A stretch of DNA of 6,201 bases, taken from positions 6,714 to 12,914 of the forward strand of contig DCGL01000052.1 in the NCBI GenBank assembly GCA_002314565.1, read 5' to 3'. The notes under the pieces are model-generated. The model searched no databases, was not told where the DNA came from, and saw only the letters and a program-made list of their open reading frames with translations. A program made the position numbers and the translations under genes. The stretch is from Clostridiales bacterium UBA1779 (GTDB lineage: Bacteria; Bacillota; Clostridia; Oscillospirales; CAG-272). Of this stretch, positions 1 through 6,032 are shown piece by piece (position 1 is the stretch's first letter; every line of letters starts with the position of its first letter).

Positions 1-85
1 AAAAGATGCTTTTTGCAAATCAGAATCCGACCATGGGCTCTCACAGAATCAAGCCCGCACGGAAGCGCAAATAACCGCCCCAAAA

Positions 86-115
86 AGATGACAAAAGAAC
101 CGTCCCTTGTCATCT
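86..115. repeat. REP-like palindrome, copy 1 (TGACA...TGTCA family)
   Basis: An inverted repeat has perfect 9-nt arms (AGATGACAA at 86-94, TTGTCATCT at 107-115) around a 12-nt centre containing GAACCGTCCC. Read on the minus strand it begins TGACAAGGGACGG, which lines up with the two palindromes at 5032-5086 (TGACA, one variable base, GGG(G)AC, ending in TGTCA). On the minus strand the right arm is followed by five T residues, so it could also act as a backup terminator behind the DUF4091 gene. Membership of a dispersed family is inferred from similarity within this window and from general familiarity with such motifs in Clostridia. Confidence 0.7.
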
Positions 116-116
116 G

Positions 117-158
117 AAAAAAACACAGACTTCCGGCGGTAGTGAACGGAAGTCTGTG
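117..158 (-). terminator. Rho-independent terminator of the DUF4091 gene
   Basis: A perfect 12-bp stem (CACAGACTTCCG at 124-135 with CGGAAGTCTGTG at 147-158) encloses an 11-nt loop. Read on the minus strand it starts 10 nt after the DUF4091 stop codon and is followed by seven consecutive T residues (117-123). There is no T run on the plus-strand side, so it is directional. Confidence 0.9.
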
Positions 159-168
159 CGGGGATTTA

Positions 169-1839
169 TCAGATGTTTTCGGCTATGAGCTTGTCGATTG
201 CCGCGCGGATTTTCAGCATCGTGACGCTGTCGCATACGCATTTCGAGAAGACGACGTTTCCGCAGATTTCTTCGACGGCGGCAAGAGTCTTTTCGCGGCC
301 TATAAGAGTTTCGCAGAGCTCAAGGGCGCGGCGGTCTTCAAGGCCTTCGCGGAATTGAATGATACGCATCGAATCGAGTGCGGTTCCGTCCTGTGCGGGA
401 TAGACGGAGTATGTATCTCCCGAAGGAACGAAACCGTTTCCGGTTGAGTCCATATACGGATTTACCGGGTCGTAGGAGCCCTGGTTGTTGTAGAAATTAA
501 AGCCCCACTGTAAAAATCCGGCAATATGGTATTTATAGAACTGTATACCGATGAAGCGCGTGCGGGCACCGGGCATAGCAAACAGACGGTTGCTGACGCC
601 GATGCACTGACCGCAGCAGTAATAGGTCCACAGGTCGTGTCTGCCTTCACGCTCAAAGGCTTCGAGGAAGGGCTCGATATGATTGTTTGAGGGGACGGGA
701 TTGTGTACTGCGCCGGATTCGTAAAAGTCAATTTTTGACAGTGCGTCGATTGTCATATAATCCTTGATGATTTCGGATACGACGGCTTTGGATTTCAGAT
801 ACTGCTTCAGATGATCACGGCCGGGCTCGTCCGAAACATGGAAGATGCAGCGCTTGTCGTCGCCGCGTTCCTTCATATGTTCAAGGAAGGCAGGAAGAAA
901 ACGGTGCAGAAAACGCTTGTATTCGGGACCGGTTGCGTTTGTATCCCAGCCGAAGATGCGGACGTATCCCTCGGGAGTGTCAGCCATGATTTTCGGCGCG
1001 TGGGCAGCTCCCCACTGAGTGAAGAGATGCGAAATTTCAAAGAATTTCACACCGCAGCGGTCACACATATCAATCCAGCGGTCAAGCTTTGAAAAGTCGA
1101 AGATATAGCGGTTGTTTCCCGTGCGGCGGACACCGACGAGCTGAACGGTTTTGCGCTCCTCACCCACAGCTGTGTCAAGAGGCGGAGTAAAAATCGGGGT
1201 GAGCAGGGTGTTTATGCCGTTTCTGACAGCGGCTTTTACGAAGTTTTCGACGATTTCCCAGTGGCGTTCCGAGAAAACGGGAACGTTGTAATATGTCGCA
1301 AGGCAGTCACAGTGGAACCACTGTGTCACCTTGAAATCAACTTCAGGCAGATCAAGCGGCAATAGCGTTACGGTGTAGGGAAGCTCTATGAGTTCCTCAC
1401 CGCGCTGAGCTTTGAAAATCAGTTCATAATCCTGCTGCTTATCGGATTCGGGAAATTTCGACATATCTATGTCAATCCAGACGCAGCGGGTCTGTCCGTC
1501 ATAAACGGGGGAGGCTCCTCTCATCTGCATTGGGGCAAGCAGGTCGGGGAAAAGTCCGGGGGTGACGCGCAGATAGCCTTCGTCGTAATTATTGGGATAA
1601 ACCGGCATTCCCGAGGGGATGAGCTCCACCTGGCGGAAAGTCACCGAGCCTTCCGGTGCATTTTCACATGAGACCGGCACGAAGCTGCGCCGGTGACCGG
1701 TTGCGTCCGAAAACAGAGCAAGCTGAAGAGATACTGTTATATTTCGGTAGGCATACGCGGATTTAACTTCGGGCAGACTTGCAAAGGGCGTGTCTGCAAA
1801 GCATTTTTCAAGCGAAGAAATCAGTTTTGCGTGAAGCAT
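169..1839 (-). CDS. DUF4091 domain-containing protein, glycoside hydrolase-like
   Basis: This 556-residue protein has no signal peptide or membrane segment, so it is expected in the cytosol. Residues 1 to about 165 look like an N-terminal beta-rich domain. From about 170 a TIM-barrel-like region begins with WFHCDCLATYY (174-184), followed by LTPIFTPPLDT (213-223) and HVSDEPG (334-340). The last motif supplies an Asp-Glu pair that could be catalytic, though this is inferred. The C-terminal part, GFLQWGFNFYNNQ (441-453), PSGDTYSVYP (472-481) and REGLEDRRAL (497-506), is the DUF4091 signature. DUF4091 proteins resemble glycoside hydrolases, and in gut bacteria they are often near glycan-use genes; the substrate is unknown. 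Here no transporter or other glycosidase is adjacent. The start is supported by GGAGG 6 nt upstream and by a promoter 60-90 bp upstream. The gene stands alone, divergent from typA, with its own terminator. Family assignment is firm; enzymatic activity is not. Confidence 0.92.
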   Translation of the reverse strand: MLHAKLISSLEKCFADTPFASLPEVKSAYAYRNITVSLQLALFSDATGHRRSFVPVSCENAPEGSVTFRQVELIPSGMPVYPNNYDEGYLRVTPGLFPDLLAPMQMRGASPVYDGQTRCVWIDIDMSKFPESDKQQDYELIFKAQRGEELIELPYTVTLLPLDLPEVDFKVTQWFHCDCLATYYNVPVFSERHWEIVENFVKAAVRNGINTLLTPIFTPPLDTAVGEERKTVQLVGVRRTGNNRYIFDFSKLDRWIDMCDRCGVKFFEISHLFTQWGAAHAPKIMADTPEGYVRIFGWDTNATGPEYKRFLHRFLPAFLEHMKERGDDKRCIFHVSDEPGRDHLKQYLKSKAVVSEIIKDYMTIDALSKIDFYESGAVHNPVPSNNHIEPFLEAFEREGRHDLWTYYCCGQCIGVSNRLFAMPGARTRFIGIQFYKYHIAGFLQWGFNFYNNQGSYDPVNPYMDSTGNGFVPSGDTYSVYPAQDGTALDSMRIIQFREGLEDRRALELCETLIGREKTLAAVEEICGNVVFSKCVCDSVTMLKIRAAIDKLIAENI

Positions 1840-1845
1840 TGAAAA

Positions 1846-1850
1846 CCTCC
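1846..1850 (-). promoter_or_regulatory. Ribosome binding site of the DUF4091 gene
   Basis: Consensus GGAGG on the minus strand lies 6 nt before the ATG at 1837-1839. It fixes the start codon. A 5' UTR hairpin ends 4 nt upstream of it, which may affect access by ribosomes. Confidence 0.85.
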
Positions 1851-1854
1851 GTAC

Positions 1855-1876
1855 GTGTTCCGCACGGGCGAAACAC
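1855..1876 (-). promoter_or_regulatory. Hairpin in the 5' UTR of the DUF4091 mRNA
   Basis: On the minus-strand transcript, arm GTGTTTCGC (1876-1868) pairs with GCGGAACAC (1863-1855) across a 4-nt CCGU loop. This gives nine pairs, of which one is a U-G wobble. On the plus strand the same position would be a C-A mismatch, which fits function in the minus-strand RNA. It lies between the predicted transcription start and the ribosome binding site. It matches no riboswitch class I recognise; a role in translation or mRNA stability is inference. Confidence 0.5.
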
Positions 1877-1898
1877 AGATTATTGTTTGTTGGAAAAT

Positions 1899-1927
1899 AT
1901 TATACAACATTACGGTTAAAATAGCAA
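1899..1927 (-). promoter_or_regulatory. Predicted sigma-A promoter of the DUF4091 gene
   Basis: The minus strand shows a perfect -10 box TATAAT (1904-1899) and a -35 box TTGCTA (1927-1922, four of six consensus bases) with the optimal 17-nt spacing. Transcription would start near 1892, giving a 5' UTR of about 53 nt that contains the hairpin and the GGAGG site. Confidence 0.7.
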
Positions 1928-1960
1928 CACTTGCTGCCGTATCTTGGAAGGAGTTCAAAA

Positions 1961-1973
1961 ATCGCACTGCGAT
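1961..1973. repeat. Short dyad between the divergent promoters
   Basis: ATCGCA and TGCGAT form a perfect 6-bp inverted repeat around a single C. It lies 34 bp upstream of the DUF4091 -35 box and 46 bp upstream of the typA -35 box. The position suits a regulator site, but a 6-bp dyad can occur by chance and no regulator gene is nearby. Confidence 0.3.
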
Positions 1974-2019
1974 ATCATCGCCGCACGCAAATCTTTTTAT
2001 CAAAATATGCAAAAAAATC

Positions 2020-2048
2020 TTTTCAAAAAAAAGCATTTGTGATATAAT
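2020..2048 (+). promoter_or_regulatory. Predicted strong sigma-A promoter of typA (extended -10)
   Basis: The -10 box is TATAAT (2043-2048) preceded by TGA (2040-2042), making an extended -10 TGnTATAAT. A -35 box TTTTCA (2020-2025, four of six consensus bases) is 17 nt upstream. A second overlapping TATAAT is at 2048-2053. About 30 bp of A/T tracts (1989-2019) immediately upstream resemble an UP element. The predicted 5' UTR is about 50 nt. The combination suggests high expression, as expected for a translation GTPase. Confidence 0.75.
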
Positions 2049-2088
2049 ATAATGTATTTTTTAGTTTTGTCCCTCAAATGGGGTAGTA

Positions 2089-2095
2089 AAAGGAG
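2089..2095 (+). promoter_or_regulatory. Ribosome binding site of typA
   Basis: The purine tract AAAGGAG ends 12 nt before the ATG at 2108. That spacing is longer than the usual 5-9 nt. No closer start codon in frame exists, and the protein begins exactly where TypA proteins normally do, so the start is still secure. Confidence 0.75.
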
Positions 2096-2107
2096 TTTTG
2101 GTTTATT

Positions 2108-3949
2108 ATGAACATCAAAAGAGAAGACCTGAGAAATGTTGCCATTATTGCTCACGTTGACCACGGAAAGACAACCCTGGTTGATGCTCTTCTGAAGCAG
2201 GGCGGCATTTACCGTGATAATCAGGAAACCGTTACGTGCGTAATGGACTCGGGTGACATTGAAAGAGAACGCGGAATCACAATTCTTGCCAAGAATACCG
2301 CAATTCATTACAAAAACACAAAGATAAACGTAGTTGATACCCCCGGCCACGCTGATTTCGGAGGCGAGGTTGAGCGTGTTCTTAAGATGGTTAACGGCGT
2401 TATCCTTCTGGTTGACGCTGCCGAAGGTCCCATGCCTCAGACAAGATTCGTTCTTCAGAAGGCCCTTGCTCTGAATCATCCCATTATCGTTGTTGTAAAT
2501 AAGATTGATAAGCCCGACGCCAGAGTTCATGAAGTCGTTGACGAAGTTCTTGAGCTTCTCATAGACCTTGACGCAACAGACGAACAGCTTGACAGCCCCG
2601 TTCTGTTCTGCTCAGGCAGAGCCGGAACCGCTTCCCTCAACCCCGATGTTGCCGGAACCGATATGACACCTCTCTTCGAGGCTATTATGGAGCACATCCC
2701 CGCCCCTGAAGGTGACGACGAGGGCGAAACACAGATGCTCGTTTCTTCAATCGACTACAACGATTTCGTCGGCCGTATCGGTATCGGAAGAATCGAAAGA
2801 GGCGTTGTCCGTCAGAACCAGGAAGTAATGATCAGCAACTTCCACTCCGGAGAGAAGCCCAGACGTGCGAAAATCGTATCAATCTACCAGATTGACGGTC
2901 TGCAGAGAGTACAGGTTGAGTCCGCAAAAATGGGCGATATCATCTGCTTCTCAGGCGCAGGCGACATCAATATCGGTGATACCGTAACTTCCACAAGCTG
3001 CGTTGAGCCCCTTGAATTCGTCAAGGTAAGCGAACCGACACTTGAAATGACCTTCTCTGTAAACGACAGCCCCTTCGCCGGCAAGGACGGTAAGTACGTA
3101 ACCTCCCGCCAGATCCGCGACAGACTTTACAGAGAGCTGCTCAAGGACGTATCACTCCGCGTAAACGACGGCGATACCACGGATAACTTCCGTGTCTGCG
3201 GCAGAGGCGAAATGCATCTTTCCATCCTCATTGAAAATATGAGACGTGAAGGCTACGAAGTCTGCTGCTCACAGCCCCGCGTTATCTTCAAAGAGATAGA
3301 CGGAGTCAAATGTGAGCCTATCGAGCGTGTAACCATCGACGTTCCTCAGGAGTACGTCGGAGCCGTAATCGAAAAGCTCGGTCAGCGTAAGGGCGACCTG
3401 CTTGAAATGGGTACCCACGGAAGCCGCACCAGACTTGAATACAGAATTCCTACCAGATGCCTTATCGGTTACCGTTCAAAGTTCATGACCGATACGAGAG
3501 GTGAAGGTATAATCAATACCCTCTTTGACTGCTATGAGCCTTTCAAGGGTGAAATCCCCATGAGATTTACGGGTTCACTGGTTGCCAGCGAGCAGGGTGT
3601 CACAACTTCATACGGACTTTACAACTGCCAGGACCGCGGACGTATGTTCGTCACAGTTCAGACTCCCGTTTACGAAGGCCAGGTTGTCGGTGAATGCCCC
3701 AAGGCTGAGGATATCACTCTCAATCCCTGCAAGGAAAAGCACCTCACAGCCGTACGTTCAACCGGTGCCGATGAAAAGCTCATTCTCACCCCTCCCGTAA
3801 TCTTCAGCATTGAAGAGGCCATCGACTTCATCGCTGATGACGAGCTTATCGAAATTACACCGAAGACCCTTCGTATCCGCAAGAAGATTCTCAACACCGA
3901 GCTTCGTCTGAAGGCTCAGGCCAAGGTGAGAAAAGCTCTTCAGGGCTGA
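2108..3949 (+). CDS. typA: Translational GTPase TypA/BipA
   Basis: This 613-residue protein is full length for TypA/BipA, a ribosome-binding GTPase related to EF-G and LepA that aids 50S ribosome assembly and growth under cold or other stress. All GTPase motifs are visible: G1 AHVDHGKT (15-22), G2 with RERGIT (53-58), G3 DTPGH (77-81), G4 NKID (131-134) and G5 SGRAG (168-172). A beta-barrel domain II follows (about 205-300), then two EF-G-like alpha/beta domains; RGEMHLSIL is typical of the first. The C-terminal domain unique to TypA includes the LVASEQGVTTSYGL region and ends in a basic helix rich in Lys and Arg. No motif is missing. The gene is monocistronic: it has its own strong promoter, and a terminator hairpin follows about 70 bp after the stop. 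Arg codons AGA, CGT and CGC dominate, consistent with good expression. Confidence 0.98.
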   Translation: MNIKREDLRNVAIIAHVDHGKTTLVDALLKQGGIYRDNQETVTCVMDSGDIERERGITILAKNTAIHYKNTKINVVDTPGHADFGGEVERVLKMVNGVILLVDAAEGPMPQTRFVLQKALALNHPIIVVVNKIDKPDARVHEVVDEVLELLIDLDATDEQLDSPVLFCSGRAGTASLNPDVAGTDMTPLFEAIMEHIPAPEGDDEGETQMLVSSIDYNDFVGRIGIGRIERGVVRQNQEVMISNFHSGEKPRRAKIVSIYQIDGLQRVQVESAKMGDIICFSGAGDINIGDTVTSTSCVEPLEFVKVSEPTLEMTFSVNDSPFAGKDGKYVTSRQIRDRLYRELLKDVSLRVNDGDTTDNFRVCGRGEMHLSILIENMRREGYEVCCSQPRVIFKEIDGVKCEPIERVTIDVPQEYVGAVIEKLGQRKGDLLEMGTHGSRTRLEYRIPTRCLIGYRSKFMTDTRGEGIINTLFDCYEPFKGEIPMRFTGSLVASEQGVTTSYGLYNCQDRGRMFVTVQTPVYEGQVVGECPKAEDITLNPCKEKHLTAVRSTGADEKLILTPPVIFSIEEAIDFIADDELIEITPKTLRIRKKILNTELRLKAQAKVRKALQG

Positions 3950-4020
3950 TATACCGCAGATTTCGGAAAGATTTTTTCGGTAATTATTATTTAAAACAGC
4001 AGTTATCAAATAACAAATAA

Positions 4021-4051
4021 GAATGCAGGTCACGGCGACCTGCATTCTTTT
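4021..4051 (+). terminator. Rho-independent terminator 1 of typA
   Basis: An 11-bp perfect stem (GAATGCAGGTC at 4021-4031, GACCTGCATTC at 4037-4047) has a 5-nt loop ACGGC and is followed by TTTT (4048-4051). Two flanking A-T pairs extend the stem. The T run is short, which may make it leaky; a second hairpin follows 16 bp later. On the minus strand only a broken T-rich tail follows it. Confidence 0.85.
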
Positions 4052-4066
4052 GCTTAAAGGTGTTTG

Positions 4067-4103
4067 AAAAAGAATGCAGGTCAAAACCGCCTGCATTCTT
4101 TTT
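4067..4103. terminator. Bidirectional terminator 2, shared by typA and the GDPD gene
   Basis: A 14-bp stem includes A/T flanks: AAAAA then GAATGCAGG (4067-4080) pairs with CCTGCATTC then TTTTT (4090-4103), around a 9-nt loop. Each strand has a five-T run directly after the GC-rich stem, so it should work both for typA (plus) and for the convergent GDPD gene (minus, about 30 bp after its stop). Its left half repeats terminator 1 at an offset of exactly 51 bp. Confidence 0.88.
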
Positions 4104-4134
4104 GTATTTGATTTTCGGTTTTGAATGCAGGAAC

Positions 4135-4986
4135 TTACTTTCTGTATCTCTTTCCGGTTTCCTTGAGGTAAACGGCCATTGCCTGGGTCCAGTCGGTCTG
4201 GATGATGTCGTAGCCGCGGTCGGCAAGCCAGCCCCAGCCGTAATCGGGATTTACGGTGAAGGAGGTGTCGTCCGAGTGACCGGCGGCAAGCTGAGTCTTG
4301 TAGTTGTAGATGATTGCATTTACCCAGACGAGCTTATTGTCTGCGTGTAGCTTGTCGATGAATTCGCGGGTTCCGACACCGGTGGTTTCGTCGGCAAAGA
4401 CGACTTCTGCACCGACGTAGTTTATGTTGCGGCGCTTGAGTTCTTCGTGAGTATTGCCTTCTTCCTTAAGAATGGGCAGGAAAGCAACTTCAGGGGCGTA
4501 TTCTTCAACAATGTCGAAGAGGTCGGCCTTGGGAGCAGATTTTACTACAATCTGGTCCAGCATGCCGTGTGCCTTGATGGAATCGGCAATCTGCTTGGGA
4601 TTGTCCCAGAATTTGTCAACGTTGATATAGCAGCGTCCCTTGAAACGATCAAGAACCTCGTCAAAGGTGCAGAGAGGGAACTGTGTGAAATCACGGTCGT
4701 AGTTGACGTAGCGAAGTCTCTTAATCTGCTCGTCTGTCAGCTGACCGATTGAGGTCATGCCTTCCGGCCCCAGATAATTCAGGTGTCTCGGTTCCATCTT
4801 CGGATGAAGAATCCAGAGTGTTCCGTCGGCACTGCGGCTGACGTCGACTTCAATCATATCGGCACCGTGAGAAACGGCGATTTCGTATGCTGTGATTGTG
4901 TTGCAGGGAATGTTTCCGCCGCATTCACCTCTGTGAGCGGCAATGATGATACGCTCTTTTGCATCTTCTTTGAGATTGAAAGACAT
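4135..4986 (-). CDS. Glycerophosphodiester phosphodiesterase family protein (variant active-site motif)
   Basis: This 283-residue protein is predicted to be a single TIM-barrel GDPD domain, cytosolic, without signal peptide or membrane segment. The family hydrolyses glycerophosphodiesters to glycerol 3-phosphate and an alcohol using two His residues and a divalent metal. Seen here are AAHRGE (16-21, first His 18), GADMIEVDVSRSADG (41-55, metal ligands Glu46 and Asp48), ILHP (59-62, second His 61), NVDK (122-125), VVKS (147-150) and IIQTD (261-265) near the C-terminus. Two positions differ from the common pattern: usual HD after the second strand is HP, and usual PENT is PCNT (27-30), within GGNIPCNT. 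Both His residues are kept, so phosphodiesterase activity is plausible, but the substrate may differ from glycerophosphodiesters. An AAGGAAGG site 7 nt before the ATG sets the start. hslO lies 151 bp upstream on the same strand and may share its transcript. Confidence 0.92.
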   Translation of the reverse strand: MSFNLKEDAKERIIIAAHRGECGGNIPCNTITAYEIAVSHGADMIEVDVSRSADGTLWILHPKMEPRHLNYLGPEGMTSIGQLTDEQIKRLRYVNYDRDFTQFPLCTFDEVLDRFKGRCYINVDKFWDNPKQIADSIKAHGMLDQIVVKSAPKADLFDIVEEYAPEVAFLPILKEEGNTHEELKRRNINYVGAEVVFADETTGVGTREFIDKLHADNKLVWVNAIIYNYKTQLAAGHSDDTSFTVNPDYGWGWLADRGYDIIQTDWTQAMAVYLKETGKRYRK

Positions 4987-4993
4987 AATTTGA

Positions 4994-5001
4994 CCTTCCT
5001 T
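4994..5001 (-). promoter_or_regulatory. Ribosome binding site of the GDPD-family gene
   Basis: AAGGAAGG on the minus strand ends 7 nt before the ATG at 4984-4986. It is a strong site and supports translation from this start whether the message begins locally or upstream at hslO. Confidence 0.8.
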
Positions 5002-5031
5002 TAAATATAGTTATTTGATTAAGACACGGAG

Positions 5032-5086
5032 ATATGACAGGGGGACAGTCCCTCTGTCATATGACACGGGGACAGTCCCCGTGTCA
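5032..5086. repeat. Double REP-like palindrome between hslO and the GDPD gene
   Basis: Two near-perfect palindromes abut and share base 5062. The first has 15-nt arms (5032-5046 and 5048-5062) with one G-T pair. The second has perfect 12-nt arms (5062-5073 and 5075-5086). Both are centred on GGGGACAGTCCC and bounded by TGACA/TGTCA; the junction GTCATATGAC is itself palindromic. There is no T run on either side, so they do not look like terminators. They resemble bacterial REP/BIME elements, which can stabilise the 3' end of an upstream message (here hslO). The plus strand has GGAG (5028-5031) just before the first arm; similar tetranucleotides flank REPs recognised by RAYT transposases, but no RAYT gene is in view. 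Confidence 0.85.
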
Positions 5087-5137
5087 CAAGGCGAAGTTCT
5101 CATGGACAGACGGACAGCCCGGTGGCTCGGTATGAAT

Positions 5138-6025
5138 TTATTTCAGCAGAGTATTTTCGTCAAAAACGTATTTTTTGTCGCAGAAGCGGCAGCAGACTTC
5201 AAGTTCGCGTGGCTTGCCTTCAGCTTCCTGTTCGTCAAGCAGTTTTAAGACGTCTTTTGGTCCGATTGACTTGACGGCGTGAAGCATACGTTCTTCAGAG
5301 CAGGTGCAGCGGTAGCTGACTTCGATTTCATCGAATACGTCGTATGGAATGCCATCCATTGCAATGTCGGCAATTTCTTTGAGAGTGCGTCCCTTGTCGA
5401 TGAGACCTGAAATGTTTCCGAGAGAGCCCGCATTTCTTTCAAGCAGCGGTGTGATGGAAGGATCCGAGAAGGGAAGCAGCTGAACAAAGACTCCTCCGGC
5501 GGCGCGGCAGGAGCAGTCTGTGTCCACAAGCACACCGAGAGCACAGAGTGTGGGCGTCTGTTCGCTTACCATATAATACTGTGCGACGTCTTCGGCAATT
5601 TCACCGCTTACAAGTTCTATTGAACCTGAATAAGGTTCCCCGTCTCCGCAGTCCTTTACGACGTTCAGAGTGCCGCATCCGACGGCGTTTCCGACGTCAA
5701 GCTTTCCGTTTGGCTTGAGAGGCAGGTCAACGTCGGGATTCTGAATATATCCGCGGACGTTTCCGCACCAGTCGGCGACAGCGATAACCTTGCCCGCAGG
5801 TCCGTTACCGGCGAGTGACAGGCTGATGGTATCGCTTTCCTCTTCTCCCGTCATAGCTCCCATAATTGAGGCGGCTGTGAGCAGACGACCGAGAGTGGCC
5901 GTTGCAAGAGGTGAAGTTTTATGATATGAAATTGCCTGATTGACAATTTCTGTTGAATCGATTACGTGAATACGTGCGGAACCGTCCTTTGTGATTCCGC
6001 GTAGAATACGGCATTTTCTTTCCAT
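5138..6025 (-). CDS. hslO: Redox-regulated molecular chaperone Hsp33
   Basis: Hsp33 is a cytosolic holdase that binds unfolding proteins when oxidative stress oxidises its zinc-binding cysteines. This 295-residue protein has the usual family length. The N-terminal substrate-binding domain shows HKTSPLATATLGRLLTAASIMGAM (35-58), LAGNGPAGKV (71-80), RGYIQNP (91-97) and AAGGVFVQLLP (175-185). The C-terminal redox switch is complete: CxC at Cys240 and Cys242, and CxxC at Cys279 and Cys282, which together bind zinc in the reduced form. There are 12 cysteines, including an extra CxC at 171-173 just before the AAGG motif, which is unusual. The start MERKCRILRGIT fits family N-termini although the ribosome site is weak. 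The GDPD-family gene follows 151 bp downstream on the same strand, with REP-like palindromes and no clear intrinsic terminator between. No convincing promoter was found in the 176 bp visible upstream. Confidence 0.97.
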   Translation of the reverse strand: MERKCRILRGITKDGSARIHVIDSTEIVNQAISYHKTSPLATATLGRLLTAASIMGAMTGEEESDTISLSLAGNGPAGKVIAVADWCGNVRGYIQNPDVDLPLKPNGKLDVGNAVGCGTLNVVKDCGDGEPYSGSIELVSGEIAEDVAQYYMVSEQTPTLCALGVLVDTDCSCRAAGGVFVQLLPFSDPSITPLLERNAGSLGNISGLIDKGRTLKEIADIAMDGIPYDVFDEIEVSYRCTCSEERMLHAVKSIGPKDVLKLLDEQEAEGKPRELEVCCRFCDKKYVFDENTLLK

Positions 6026-6032
6026 GTATTAA

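Larger units (their letters stand above)
4021..4131. repeat. 51-bp-spaced repeat of the terminator arm, three copies
   Basis: GAATGCAGG occurs at 4021, 4072 and 4123, each exactly 51 bp after the last. The first two copies share 11 nt (GAATGCAGGTC) and both have the matching downstream arm CCTGCATTC plus T run. The third ends 3 bp before the GDPD stop codon complement and has no partner arm downstream. The even spacing suggests local tandem duplication of a terminator unit, with later divergence of the spacers. Confidence 0.75.

Noticed and set aside
1..74. Possible C-terminal end of a plus-strand gene (frame 3, basic tail, stop at 72-74)
   Set aside because: All three plus frames are open at the window edge, and about 23 codons with no recognisable motif cannot be told from chance. 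Sequence to the left of the window would decide it.
142..447. Plus-strand open frame antisense to the DUF4091 gene
   Set aside because: It begins inside the terminator hairpin and mirrors codon bias of the gene opposite; no family resemblance.
1948..1953. AAGGAG resembling a ribosome binding site in the divergent intergenic region
   Set aside because: No start codon follows at a usable distance and no open frame of interest begins there.
2000..2530. Minus-strand open frame of 176 codons antisense to typA
   Set aside because: It is a shadow of the strongly conserved typA reading frame and promoter, with no ribosome site and no recognisable domain.
5004..5032. Candidate promoter for the GDPD gene (TATATT on the minus strand)
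   Set aside because: The -35 position reads TCTCCG, two of six consensus bases, and transcription would start inside the ribosome binding site, so it is unlikely to be functional.
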